From the NCBI RefSeq assembly GCF_000510725.1, contig NZ_AZNZ01000004.1:248001-312000 (forward strand): a DNA stretch of 64,000 nt, given 5' to 3'. The position numbers were made by a program, and so were the translations under genes. Source of the stretch: Pseudoxanthomonas sp. J31. GTDB lineage: Bacteria; Pseudomonadota; Gammaproteobacteria; Xanthomonadales; Xanthomonadaceae. The notes under the pieces are model-generated. The model searched no databases. It saw only the letters and a list, made by a program, of their open reading frames with translations, and was not told where the DNA came from. Position 1 is the first letter of the stretch, and each line of letters opens with the position of its first letter. This document shows, one piece after another, positions 1 through 7,368 of the stretch.

Positions 1-1
1 C

Positions 2-1357
2 ATCTCCTTCCACGTGCTGTTCCCGGCCTTCACCATCGGCCTGGCGTGGTGGCTTTCCTTCGTGGAGTGGCGCTGGCTGCGTACCCACGACGCGGCCTGG
101 CGGCGGATCTACTTCTTCTGGATGCGGATCTTCGCCATCTCCTTCGGCATGGGCGTGGTCAGCGGCATCGTCATGACCTTCCAGTTCGGCGCCAACTGGC
201 CGGAGCTGAGCCGTGTCGGCGGAGGCATCCTGGGCCCGCTGCTGAGCTACGAGGTGATGACCGCCTTCTTCCTGGAGGCCAGCTTCCTGGGCGTGATGCT
301 GTTCGGCTGGGGGCGGGTGTCGGAGAAGCTGCACTTCCTGGCCACCTGCATGGTCGCGGTGGGCACGCTGTTCTCGGCGTTCTGGATCCTCAGCGCCAAC
401 AGCTGGATGCATACGCCGGCCGGTTACGCGCTGGCCGGTGGCATCGTCGAGCCGGCGGACTGGCTGGCGATCATCTTCAATCCCTCCTTCCCCTACCGCC
501 TGGTGCACATGACCCTGGCGGCGTTCATCACCAGCTGCTTCGTGATCGGCGGCGTGTCGGCCTGGCTCCTGCGCCGCGGCATCCAGGCCGACGAGGCGCG
601 GCGCATGCTGCACGCGGCGGTGGCCTTCGCCGCGATCACCGTGCCGCTGCAGATCCTGGCCGGCGACATGCACGGCCTCAACACCCTGGAGCACCAGCCG
701 ATCAAGGTCGCGGCGATGGAGGGCCACTGGCATCCGGCCGAACCCGGCGCCGGGGTACCGCTGACCGTGTTCGCCGTGCCCGACCAGGAGGCGGAGACCA
801 ACCGCCACGCCATCGCCATCCCACGCCTGGGCAGCCTGATCCTGACCCATGAATGGGACGGCGACATCCCGCCGCTGACCTCGGTGCCGCCGGAGGAGCG
901 GCCGCCGGTGGCGCCGGTGTTCTATGCCTTCCGGATCATGGTCGGCATCGGCGTACTGATGCTGCTGCTGGCCTGGGCCTCGGCCTTCGCCTGGTGGCGC
1001 GGCACGCTGCTGCGCAGCCGGCTGCTGCTGGGCGCCTGGAACCTGATGCTGCCGGCGGGCTTCATCGCCCTGGTCGCCGGCTGGTTCGTCACCGAGATCG
1101 GGCGCCAGCCCTGGGTGGTACACGGGCTGATGCGCACCGCCGATGCGGTGGGCGAGCAGAGCGCCGGCATGGTCCTGGCTTCGCTTGCCACCTACGTCGT
1201 CGGCTATGCCTTCGTGTTCGGCTTCGGGGTCTGGTACCTCGCCCGGCTGGTGCGCCGCGGCCCGGTGCCCGACCGCGACGGCCCGGACCTGGAAGGCGGC
1301 GAGCGCACCCCGGCACGGCCGATCTCCGCGGCCGGCATTCCCGGAGAAGACCAATGA
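2..1357 (+). CDS. cydA: Cytochrome bd ubiquinol oxidase subunit I, 5'-truncated by window start
   Basis: Quinol-oxidising, heme-bearing subunit of the inner-membrane cytochrome bd oxidase. The open frame already runs at the first base and reads I-S-F-H-V-L-F-P-A-F; that His (bases 11-13) corresponds to the heme ligand near the N-terminus of CydA, so the true start lies a few dozen bases upstream and the GTG at base 14 is an internal valine. Multiple hydrophobic helices follow, and the signature GRQPWVVHG is present near the C-terminus. The periplasmic Q-loop between the middle helices is short, as in cyanide-insensitive (CIO-type) oxidases rather than the long-loop E. coli form. The stop overlaps the cydB start (ATGA), so the two subunits are translationally coupled. 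Family assignment is secure; insensitivity to cyanide is inferred from loop length only. Confidence 0.96.
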   Translation: MSFHVLFPAFTIGLAWWLSFVEWRWLRTHDAAWRRIYFFWMRIFAISFGMGVVSGIVMTFQFGANWPELSRVGGGILGPLLSYEVMTAFFLEASFLGVMLFGWGRVSEKLHFLATCMVAVGTLFSAFWILSANSWMHTPAGYALAGGIVEPADWLAIIFNPSFPYRLVHMTLAAFITSCFVIGGVSAWLLRRGIQADEARRMLHAAVAFAAITVPLQILAGDMHGLNTLEHQPIKVAAMEGHWHPAEPGAGVPLTVFAVPDQEAETNRHAIAIPRLGSLILTHEWDGDIPPLTSVPPEERPPVAPVFYAFRIMVGIGVLMLLLAWASAFAWWRGTLLRSRLLLGAWNLMLPAGFIALVAGWFVTEIGRQPWVVHGLMRTADAVGEQSAGMVLASLATYVVGYAFVFGFGVWYLARLVRRGPVPDRDGPDLEGGERTPARPISAAGIPGEDQ

Positions 1358-2367
1358 GCATGGAGCAATGGCTGCCGGTCGCCTGGTTCGTGGTGATCTG
1401 CTTCGGGATCCTGATGTACGTGGTGCTGGACGGCTTCGTCCTGGGCCTGGGCATCCTCGCCCCGTTCGCGCGCAATCCGCAGGAACTGGACCTGATGATG
1501 AACACCGCCGCGCCCATCTGGGACGGCAACGAGACCTGGCTGGTGCTGGGCGGCGTCGGCCTGCTCGCGGCGTTCCCGGCAGTGTACGCGCTGGTGCTGT
1601 CCTCGCTGTACCTGCCGGTGCTGGTGATGGTGATGGCGCTGGTGTTCCGCGGCGTGGCCTTCGAGTTCCGCTTCAAGGCGCGGCGCTCGCGCTGGGTCTG
1701 GGGCGGTGCGTTCTTCGCCGGATCGCTGCTGGCGGCGGTGGCGCAGGGCGTGATCCTCGGCGCCATCGTCCAGGGCCTGGCGGTGGAGGACGGTCGCTAC
1801 GTGGGCGGCGCGTTCGGCTGGTTCAGTCCCTTCACCATGCTCACCGGGCTGGCGCTGGCCGCCGGCTATGCACTGCTGGGCGGCAGCTGGCTGATCCTCA
1901 AGACCGAAGGCCCGGTGCGCACCCTGGCCTGTGGGCTGACCCGGATGCTGGCCGGCGTGGTGATCGCCGCGCTGGGCCTGGTCAGCACCTGGCTGCCCTT
2001 CCTCAGCTCGCGGGTGATGGCGCGCTGGTTCGAGAGCGGCAACTTCTGGTGGCTGTCGCCGGTGCCGCTGTGCGCCCTGGTCGTGTCGGTGCTGCTGTGG
2101 CGCGCGACCGGACGCGGCGGCCCCGATTCGCGGCCGTTCCTGCTGTCGCTGCTGCTGTTCGCGCTGGCCTTCGTCGGCCTGGTGCTGGGCATGTGGCCGT
2201 ACCTCGTTCCGCCGACCTACACCCTGTGGCAGGCGGCCGCGCCGCCCTCGTCGCAGGTCTTCGCCCTGGTCGGGCTGGTCGTGTTGCTGCCGCTGGTGCT
2301 GGGCTACACCGCCTGGTCCTACCGCGTGTTCCGCGGCAAGGTCGGCGCCGACGCCGGATACCACTGA
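1354..2367 (+). CDS. cydB: Cytochrome bd ubiquinol oxidase subunit II
   Basis: Second structural subunit of the bd-type terminal oxidase; a 337-residue polytopic inner-membrane protein. The N-terminus (MSMEQWLPVAWFVVICFG) leads directly into the first helix. Family landmarks include YVVLDGFVLGLGIL, the WDGNETWLV segment and a conserved basic loop (RFKARRS) on the cytoplasmic side. Its ATG overlaps the cydA stop by four bases. No small CydX-like open frame directly follows: the next gene is an unrelated dehydrogenase after 88 bases. Length and motifs match the family well. Confidence 0.96.
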   Translation: MSMEQWLPVAWFVVICFGILMYVVLDGFVLGLGILAPFARNPQELDLMMNTAAPIWDGNETWLVLGGVGLLAAFPAVYALVLSSLYLPVLVMVMALVFRGVAFEFRFKARRSRWVWGGAFFAGSLLAAVAQGVILGAIVQGLAVEDGRYVGGAFGWFSPFTMLTGLALAAGYALLGGSWLILKTEGPVRTLACGLTRMLAGVVIAALGLVSTWLPFLSSRVMARWFESGNFWWLSPVPLCALVVSVLLWRATGRGGPDSRPFLLSLLLFALAFVGLVLGMWPYLVPPTYTLWQAAAPPSSQVFALVGLVVLLPLVLGYTAWSYRVFRGKVGADAGYH

Positions 2368-2455
2368 CGCATCACGCCGCGACAACGGCGGGCGCGCACG
2401 GCCTTTACCGGCCTGCACACACACTGGCGGTTCCCCCCGACCACGGAGCACCGCC

Positions 2456-3322
2456 ATGGCCCTGCCCGATTACCCGAAGCCGCCGTTCAAGCGCCAGCAG
2501 CAGTCCTTCCCCGGCAAGACCTCGCGCATGGAGCCGCGCCCGGACCATGGCGAGGACAGCTACGTCGGCAGCGGCCAGCTGGAAGGCAAGCGCGCCCTGG
2601 TCACCGGCGGCGACAGCGGCATCGGCGCCGCGGTGGCGATCGCCTACGCGCGCGAGGGCGCGGACGTGGCCATCGCCTTCCTCCCCGGCGAGCGCGACGA
2701 TGCGCAGCACGTGCAGGAGCAGATCGTGGCCGCGGGCCGCCGCGCCCTGCTGGTGGAATGCGACATCAGCGACGCGCACCAGGCGGCCCACCTCATCGAA
2801 CGGGTCCGCAAGGAATTCGGCGGCCTGGACGTACTGGTCAACAACGCCGCCTACCAGCGCTACTTCGAGAGCTTCGACGAGATCACCCTGGACGAGTGGC
2901 GCCGCACCTTCGAAACCAACGTGCACGCGGTGTTCAACCTGGTGCGGCTGAGCCTGCCGATGCTGGAGGGCGGCGGCTGCGTGATCAACACCGCCTCGGT
3001 CAACTCGAAGAAGCCCAAGCCCAACATCCTGCCCTACGCCGCCACCAAGGGCGCGGTGGCCAACCTCACCGTCGGCCTGGCCGGCCTGCTGGCCGACCGC
3101 GGCGTGCGCGTGAATGCGGTGCTGCCTGGCCCGATCTGGACGCCTTTCATCCCCGCCGGCATGTCGGAGGAGGAGGTCGAGACCTTCGGTGACCAGACGC
3201 CGTTCGGGCGGCCGGGGCAGCCGGCGGAACTGGCCTCGGCCTACGTGATGCTGGCCAGCGACAAGGCCAGCTACACCTCCGGCGCGTTGCTGACCATCTC
3301 CGGCGGCGCGGTGGTGGTGTAG
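2456..3322 (+). CDS. SDR-family NAD(P)-dependent oxidoreductase (YghA/YhxC type)
   Basis: Classical short-chain dehydrogenase of 288 residues with an extra N-terminal arm of about 40 residues rich in Pro, Lys and Gln, typical of the YghA/YhxC group. The cofactor motif is TGGDSGIG (about residue 50), NNAAY marks the central strand, and the catalytic Tyr and Lys are in YAATKGA. The C-terminus ends SGGAVVV. YghA/YhxC proteins often sit beside catalase and DUF892 genes in general-stress clusters, as here, but their physiological substrate is generally unknown. The 3' end overlaps the convergent small gene on the other strand by about 50 bases. The start ATG was chosen because the stretch MALPDYPKPPF is the usual beginning of this subgroup. 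Confidence 0.9.
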   Translation: MALPDYPKPPFKRQQQSFPGKTSRMEPRPDHGEDSYVGSGQLEGKRALVTGGDSGIGAAVAIAYAREGADVAIAFLPGERDDAQHVQEQIVAAGRRALLVECDISDAHQAAHLIERVRKEFGGLDVLVNNAAYQRYFESFDEITLDEWRRTFETNVHAVFNLVRLSLPMLEGGGCVINTASVNSKKPKPNILPYAATKGAVANLTVGLAGLLADRGVRVNAVLPGPIWTPFIPAGMSEEEVETFGDQTPFGRPGQPAELASAYVMLASDKASYTSGALLTISGGAVVV

Positions 3323-3699
3323 GCGCCCCAGGCCCCCCGCAGCGCGGCAGGCTGCGGGGCGCGGGCGGAAGGTGGTGGTGCGTGCAGCGCGCCGCCGCTG
3401 CCGCGGAACAGGCGCGGCCCGTGGCGCGAACTGCGCTGGCACGGTGGCATGCGTTCCGGCGCGTGCCCTTCCAGCGCGCGCCAGCCGACCACCGCCCAGT
3501 GGCCTCCGCCGGCCGGCAGTTCCGGTGACCACCAGCAGCGGCCATCGAAGGTGCCGGCAAACCAGCGGGCGTAACCGTCCTCGCCGCGTGCGCGGATCGC
3601 CAGCGGCGCGCGCAGCGGCGGGACCACGTCCACGCTGCGGCAGCAAGGGCAGTCGCCGCCGGCGGACGCGGCGAGGCCGGGCGGCATTTGCGCGCTCAT
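3271..3699 (-). CDS. Small hypothetical protein with a CPCC motif
   Basis: Open frame of 142 residues that I do not recognise. The N-terminal part contains DCPCCRSVDVVPP, a possible metal-binding or redox-active pair of cysteines, followed by a Trp-rich segment (YARWFAGTFDGRCWWSP and HWAVVGWRALEG). The second half is Pro/Arg/Ala rich and looks unstructured. Its ATG overlaps the stop of the upstream SDR gene (ATGA), the main reason to believe it is translated. Against it, the last 52 bases overlap the end of the convergent SDR gene, and the C-terminal composition resembles antisense translation, so the true protein may end effectively earlier. Confidence 0.5.
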   Translation of the reverse strand: MSAQMPPGLAASAGGDCPCCRSVDVVPPLRAPLAIRARGEDGYARWFAGTFDGRCWWSPELPAGGGHWAVVGWRALEGHAPERMPPCQRSSRHGPRLFRGSGGALHAPPPSARAPQPAALRGAWGAYTTTAPPEMVSNAPEV

Positions 3700-4580
3700 G
3701 CCGCGCCCCCGTGGATGCGGCCGCCATGGCCGGGGTGGTCCAGGGTACCGCGCGGATCGCGCGGCGGCGCGTCCAGCTGCTGGCGGTCGGCCTGGCGCGC
3801 GGCCATGCGGTCGGCCAGCGCCGGTGCCAGGCGGCTGGCCAGCGAGTTGAACTTCGACATCGCGCCGACCTGGGTCGCGCGGCCGCCATGGCTGGCCGTG
3901 TGCAGGATGGCCGCGGCCACCCGCGACGGATCGATCAGCGGCGTCGGCAGCTTGGGCTCGCGGTCCATGTAGCTGCGCGCGTGCTGGGGGAACGGGGTAT
4001 CGGTGGCGGTCGGCTGCACCAGCACGATCGAGACCGGGCTGTCGCCCACGTGCTCCTCCTCCACCCGCAGCGCATCGGTAAAGCCCTTCACCGCGTGCTT
4101 GGACGCCGAATACATGCCCTGCAGCGCCACCACCGCGTCCGACACCTCGCTGCCCAGGTTCACCAGCACGCCGCCGCTGGCGCGCAGGAACGGCAGCGCG
4201 GCCAGCGAGCCGTTGACCACGCCCCAGAAGTTCACGTCGAACAGGCGGCGGCTGTCGGCCTCGCCGACTTCCTCCAGCCGCCCGTAGATCGAGACCCCGG
4301 CATTGTTCACCCAGGTGTCGATGCCGCCGAAGCGCTGGTGCGCCAGCCGCGCCACCGCGTCCACGTCCGCGCGCCTGGACACGTCGCACTGCGTCGCCAG
4401 CGCCTGGCCGCCGGCGGCGACGATGGTGGCGACGGCCTCCTCCAGCACGTCCAGGCTGCGCGCCGCCAGGACCACGCGCGCGCCCTGTTCGGCCGCCGCC
4501 AGGGCGGTGCAAAGGCCGATGCCGCTGGAGGCACCGGTGACGACGATGACCTGCTGGTCCAGCGGCTTGTGCTGGGCCAT
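3696..4580 (-). CDS. SDR-family oxidoreductase
   Basis: Short-chain dehydrogenase of 294 residues. It has the glycine-rich cofactor loop TGASSGIG at about residue 17, NNAGVSIYG in the central sheet and the catalytic pair in YSASKHAVKG. An Arg after the second strand (LAARSLD) is compatible with NADP preference, which is inference. The C-terminus carries an extra 50 to 60 residues after the fold (FNSLASRLAPALADRM onward), as in a subgroup of SDRs often found in stress or membrane-modification clusters. The ATG at 4580 starts MAQHKPLDQQVIVVTG; a longer frame upstream lacks similarity. It is translationally coupled to the small CPCC gene. A TTCAC box and a GTGCA palindrome lie 50 to 95 bases upstream. 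Substrate unknown. Confidence 0.88.
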   Translation of the reverse strand: MAQHKPLDQQVIVVTGASSGIGLCTALAAAEQGARVVLAARSLDVLEEAVATIVAAGGQALATQCDVSRRADVDAVARLAHQRFGGIDTWVNNAGVSIYGRLEEVGEADSRRLFDVNFWGVVNGSLAALPFLRASGGVLVNLGSEVSDAVVALQGMYSASKHAVKGFTDALRVEEEHVGDSPVSIVLVQPTATDTPFPQHARSYMDREPKLPTPLIDPSRVAAAILHTASHGGRATQVGAMSKFNSLASRLAPALADRMAARQADRQQLDAPPRDPRGTLDHPGHGGRIHGGAA

Positions 4581-4629
4581 GGGAGACTCCCGGTAACGGC
4601 GGGGCGGCCATTGGGCCCTGCGCGCCGGC

Positions 4630-4642
4630 CAGCCGGCGTGAA
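4630..4642 (-). promoter_or_regulatory. TTCACGCCGGCTG box upstream of SDR gene
   Basis: On the minus strand the sequence reads TTCACGCCGGCTG, beginning 62 bases before the SDR start codon. The identical 13-mer occurs at 8934-8946 upstream of the FAD/Rieske gene in the same relative orientation, and shorter versions occur upstream of other genes in the 3-16 kb block. A role as an alternative-sigma -35 region or activator site is only inference. Confidence 0.35.
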
Positions 4643-4658
4643 GCGGGGGCGCCGGAGC

Positions 4659-4673
4659 GTGCAGACCTTGCAC
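4659..4673 (-). promoter_or_regulatory. Palindrome GTGCA-N5-TGCAC
   Basis: A 15-bp perfect inverted repeat, GTGCA-GACCT-TGCAC, lies 79 bases upstream of the SDR start. The same arms with the same 5-base spacer recur at 13412-13426, 86 bases upstream of the DUF892 gene. The symmetric half-sites suggest binding of a dimeric regulator. No regulator is known to me for this site. Confidence 0.35.
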
Positions 4674-4682
4674 GGCTGTGGT

Positions 4683-5156
4683 TCAGCCGAATGGCACCCG
4701 CCGCGCCACCATCATGTAGAAGATCGCCAGGAACGAGACCAGCGCCGGGAAACCGAGCGCGGTCCAGGCGCCAAGCACGCGGGCGTACTGCAGCGGCAGC
4801 TCGCGCCCCTGCGCGGCGGCGGCCACGGCGATGTCGCGCAGGCGCATCTGCAGCCACACCACCGGCAGCCAGCAGGCCGCGGCAACCACGTACAGCACGA
4901 TCGACCAGTACAGCCACGGCGTGGACAGCGGGATGTGCAGTCCGCGGGCCAGGTACAGCCCGGTGAGCGGCTGCACCACGATGGTGGTGGCGGTGAACAG
5001 CCAGTCGGCCACCACCACCAGCCGCGCCACCGGCGCGATCACCGCCGGATCGCGGGTGCGGCTGATGAACAGCAGGTAGAACGCCGTGCCCACGCCCGTG
5101 CCGAACAGGAACGTGGAGGAGAGCACGTGCAGGTACTTAACGGTCACCAGGTCCAT
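4683..5156 (-). CDS. DUF2269-family integral membrane protein
   Basis: A 157-residue membrane protein with four predicted hydrophobic helices: about residues 8-28 (LHVLSSTFLFGTGVGTAF), 50-70, 80-103 and 130-150. The conserved N-terminal K-x-x-H-V-x-S segment resembles the DUF2269/YwcB-like group of small heme-protein-like membrane proteins; its function is not established. The gene begins 20 bases before the end of the Rossmann-DoxX gene, so the two are very likely co-transcribed. In other proteobacteria this family commonly follows such SDR-DoxX fusions, which I state from general familiarity. Confidence 0.8.
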   Translation of the reverse strand: MDLVTVKYLHVLSSTFLFGTGVGTAFYLLFISRTRDPAVIAPVARLVVVADWLFTATTIVVQPLTGLYLARGLHIPLSTPWLYWSIVLYVVAAACWLPVVWLQMRLRDIAVAAAAQGRELPLQYARVLGAWTALGFPALVSFLAIFYMMVARRVPFG

Positions 5157-6393
5157 GCGCTCGGTCCAGCAGGATCAGGGCCAGGATCGCGCCGGCGATC
5201 GGGACGTTCTTCAGCAGCGGGCCGAACGGATGCAGCCAGAACTCCGGCAACCACAGGCTGATCAGCACGGTGTATCCGGCCATCAGCGCCAGCTGGGCGT
5301 AGTACACCGGACGCCGCCGCGGCAGCAGGAGCATGGCGATGCCCAGCAGCGCGTCGAGCAGCGCACCGCTCCACAGGGCCGCTTCGGCCACCCCGCCGTG
5401 CAGCCCGACCCGCGCCAGCAGCGCGTGGCTGGCCTCGCGCGGGTAGCCCCATAGCGAGACCCAGGCCGTGCCCAGCCACATCGCCGCCAGCGACACGCGC
5501 AGGGCAAGCACGGCGCGGCGGAGGCGCAGGCCGGCGCGCAGGCGCGCGGCCTCCGGGGCGGCGATGAAGACCGACGGATCGCGCGGCGGGCGGCCCAGCA
5601 CGGCGGTGATGCCGTCCGGGTCGCCGGTATTGCCGGCTTCCAGCATGCGCAGCGCATCGGCCCCGACCAGGCCGCCACTCAGGCGCGCAGCCAGCGGCAG
5701 CAGCGGCCGCAGCGGCGCCATCGGCAGGCTTGCCACCCGGGGCGCGCGGCCCAGTGCCGCGCCCAGCTCGCGCAGGTAGTCGCGCAGCGGCAGCGGACGC
5801 GGGCCGACCGCCTCCAGCGTATCCGGCGGCTCCGCGCAGGTCGCCAGCCGCGCCAGCGCCTCGGCCAGGTCGTCCAGGTGCAGCGGCTGCACCGGCTGGC
5901 GTCCGCCGCCCGGCAGCAGCAGCAGCGGCCAGGTCGCCAGCCCCAGGAAGAAGCGGCTGCTGGCGCCCTGCGGCGAGAACACCAGCGAGGGACGCACGAT
6001 CACCACCGGCGCCGGCAGCTGCCGCAACAGGACCTCGGCGCGCCCCTTGGAGTCGAAGTACGCGGTGCTGCCGCCCAGCTCCGCGCCCAGCGCGGACACA
6101 TGCAGCAGCCGCCCGATCCCGGCCTGGACCGCGGCGCCGAACAGCGCGGCCACCGCCTTCACGTGCACCGCATCGAAGCTCTGCTGTGCTTGCGCCTGGA
6201 AGATGCCCACCGCGTTGACCAGTACGTCGTGGCCGCGCAGGCGCCGCACCAGTTCCCCTTGCGGCGGCAATGCATTGAAGTCCAGCGCCAGGTCCACCCC
6301 CTGCCCGCGTCCCGCGAGGACCACCTCATGACCCGCCTGCCGCAACCTGCGCGCGACCGCGCCGCCGATCATCCCGCGCCCCCCGGCCACCAC
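5137..6393 (-). CDS. NAD(P)-binding (NmrA/SDR-like) protein fused to a DoxX-like membrane domain
   Basis: About 418 residues with two parts. The first 280 residues form a Rossmann domain beginning VVAGGRGMIGGAVARRL, with the extended/atypical SDR pattern (FDSKGRAE after HVSALGAE, then VVIVRPSLVFSP). The last 130 residues contain four hydrophobic helices (for example LRVSLAAMWLGTAWVSLWGY and LLDALLGIAMLLL) typical of DoxX-like domains. The fusion implies a nucleotide-binding oxidoreductase tethered to the inner membrane; the substrate is unknown. The start is uncertain: no ATG lies near the fold, so I chose the GTG at 6393, which begins at the first beta strand; upstream residues RRLRI suggest a rarer start slightly further out. 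The end overlaps the DUF2269 gene. Confidence 0.82.
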   Translation of the reverse strand: MVAGGRGMIGGAVARRLRQAGHEVVLAGRGQGVDLALDFNALPPQGELVRRLRGHDVLVNAVGIFQAQAQQSFDAVHVKAVAALFGAAVQAGIGRLLHVSALGAELGGSTAYFDSKGRAEVLLRQLPAPVVIVRPSLVFSPQGASSRFFLGLATWPLLLLPGGGRQPVQPLHLDDLAEALARLATCAEPPDTLEAVGPRPLPLRDYLRELGAALGRAPRVASLPMAPLRPLLPLAARLSGGLVGADALRMLEAGNTGDPDGITAVLGRPPRDPSVFIAAPEAARLRAGLRLRRAVLALRVSLAAMWLGTAWVSLWGYPREASHALLARVGLHGGVAEAALWSGALLDALLGIAMLLLPRRRPVYYAQLALMAGYTVLISLWLPEFWLHPFGPLLKNVPIAGAILALILLDRAHGPGDR

Positions 6394-6954
6394 GATCCGC
6401 AGGCGCCTGGATGGCGTGCCGTCCTGCTGCGTGCGCTCGGGTCCGGGGCGGTGGCGAGCATCATCTCCACCCTGGTGGTCTCCGCCCGCAGCCGGTGGCG
6501 CAGCGGATCGGTGCCCGCCGGCACCAATGCCGCCAGCCAGTGGGTCTGGGACTGGCCGGCCCGGCATGCCAGCGGCTGGTCGGCGCGGCATACCCTGCTC
6601 GGCTACGCCATCCACCATGCCAGCTCGCTGCTGTGGGCCGGCGGCTACGAGGCCTGGGGCCACAGGCGTCCGGCCGATCCGCCGTTGCTGCGCGCCGCCG
6701 GGATCGCCGCCCTCGCCTACGTGGTCGACTACCACGTGGTGCCGCGGCGGCTCAGCCCGGGCTTCGAGAACCGCATCGGCGCGTCCGGCGTGGCGGCCGC
6801 GTACGCGGGCTTCGCCCTGGGCCTGGCGCTGTGCGACCTGGTGAAAGCGCGCCGGCACGGCTCAGCCCCCGCGCGCGCGCAGCGCCGCGCGGAACTCGTG
6901 CAGCCACGGCAGCACGCACAGCGCCAGCGGCGGCAACAGCAGCGCCAGCCATAG
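6328..6954 (+). CDS. Conserved hypothetical membrane protein, start uncertain
   Basis: The convincing part begins near base 6418 with AVLLRALGSGAVASII, a first membrane helix. Two or three further helices follow (HTLLGYAIHHASSLLWAGGYE, LRAAGIAALAYVVDYHVVP and AAAYAGFALGLALCDL). The block DYHVVPRRLSPGFENR recalls small uncharacterised proteobacterial membrane proteins. The nearest in-frame ATG is 6328 with a plausible AGGA 7 to 8 bases upstream, but this makes the first 30 residues antisense to the Rossmann motif of the neighbouring gene. A GTG at 6451 would remove half of the first helix. The ATG at 6411 is exactly where homologues would start but is one base out of frame, so a start-proximal indel is possible. 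The 3' end overlaps the next minus-strand gene by 93 bases. Confidence 0.6.
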   Translation: MTRLPQPARDRAADHPAPPGHHDPQAPGWRAVLLRALGSGAVASIISTLVVSARSRWRSGSVPAGTNAASQWVWDWPARHASGWSARHTLLGYAIHHASSLLWAGGYEAWGHRRPADPPLLRAAGIAALAYVVDYHVVPRRLSPGFENRIGASGVAAAYAGFALGLALCDLVKARRHGSAPARAQRRAELVQPRQHAQRQRRQQQRQP

Positions 6955-7368
6955 CGGCGCCGGCGCCGGCTCGGGGCGCAAGGCCCAGCCCGCGGCGCGG
7001 TCCGCGCCGCCCTGCACCAGCACGATCGCGCCCAGGGCGATCCACGGCGCCATGTCCAGCACGCTGTGCAGGTGCTGCTCCAGTGGTGTGATCGTGCGCC
7101 GGCCGAACGCGGTCCGCGTGTCCACGTAACCGGCCACCGCATGCGCCACCACCAGGGCGGCAAGCACGGCGAGCAGGCCCGGGCCGGGCGCGAACGCGAG
7201 CCAGGCCAACACGCCACCACCCAGCAGGCCCAGCTGCAGCGCATGCATGGACGACTCGCGCAGGCCGGAGGTGTGCGGCAGGTCGGTGCGGCGATGCTGG
7301 GCGAAGTCGAGGAAGCCGGCGGCCAGCCAGGCCAGGTATCCGGCATAGGCCCAGCCGCCGGCGGACAT
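6862..7368 (-). CDS. Conserved membrane protein
   Basis: A 168-residue protein with four hydrophobic stretches: WAYAGYLAWLAAGFLDF, LQLGLLGGGVLAWLAFA, LLAVLAALVVAHAVAGY and LWLALLLPPLALCVLPWL. Charged and His-containing loops (QHRRTDLPHTSGLRESSMH and TPLEQHLHSVLDM) are conserved-looking and could bind metal or heme, but I do not recognise the family. Its ATG overlaps the stop of the FAD/Rieske oxidoreductase gene (TGATG), so it is translationally coupled to it and may be its membrane partner. That partnership is inference from gene order. Confidence 0.8.
   Translation of the reverse strand: MSAGGWAYAGYLAWLAAGFLDFAQHRRTDLPHTSGLRESSMHALQLGLLGGGVLAWLAFAPGPGLLAVLAALVVAHAVAGYVDTRTAFGRRTITPLEQHLHSVLDMAPWIALGAIVLVQGGADRAAGWALRPEPAPAPLWLALLLPPLALCVLPWLHEFRAALRARGG

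Noticed and set aside
14-16. GTG as a start codon of cydA
   Set aside because: The frame is open to the window edge and includes the conserved His before this codon, so it is internal.
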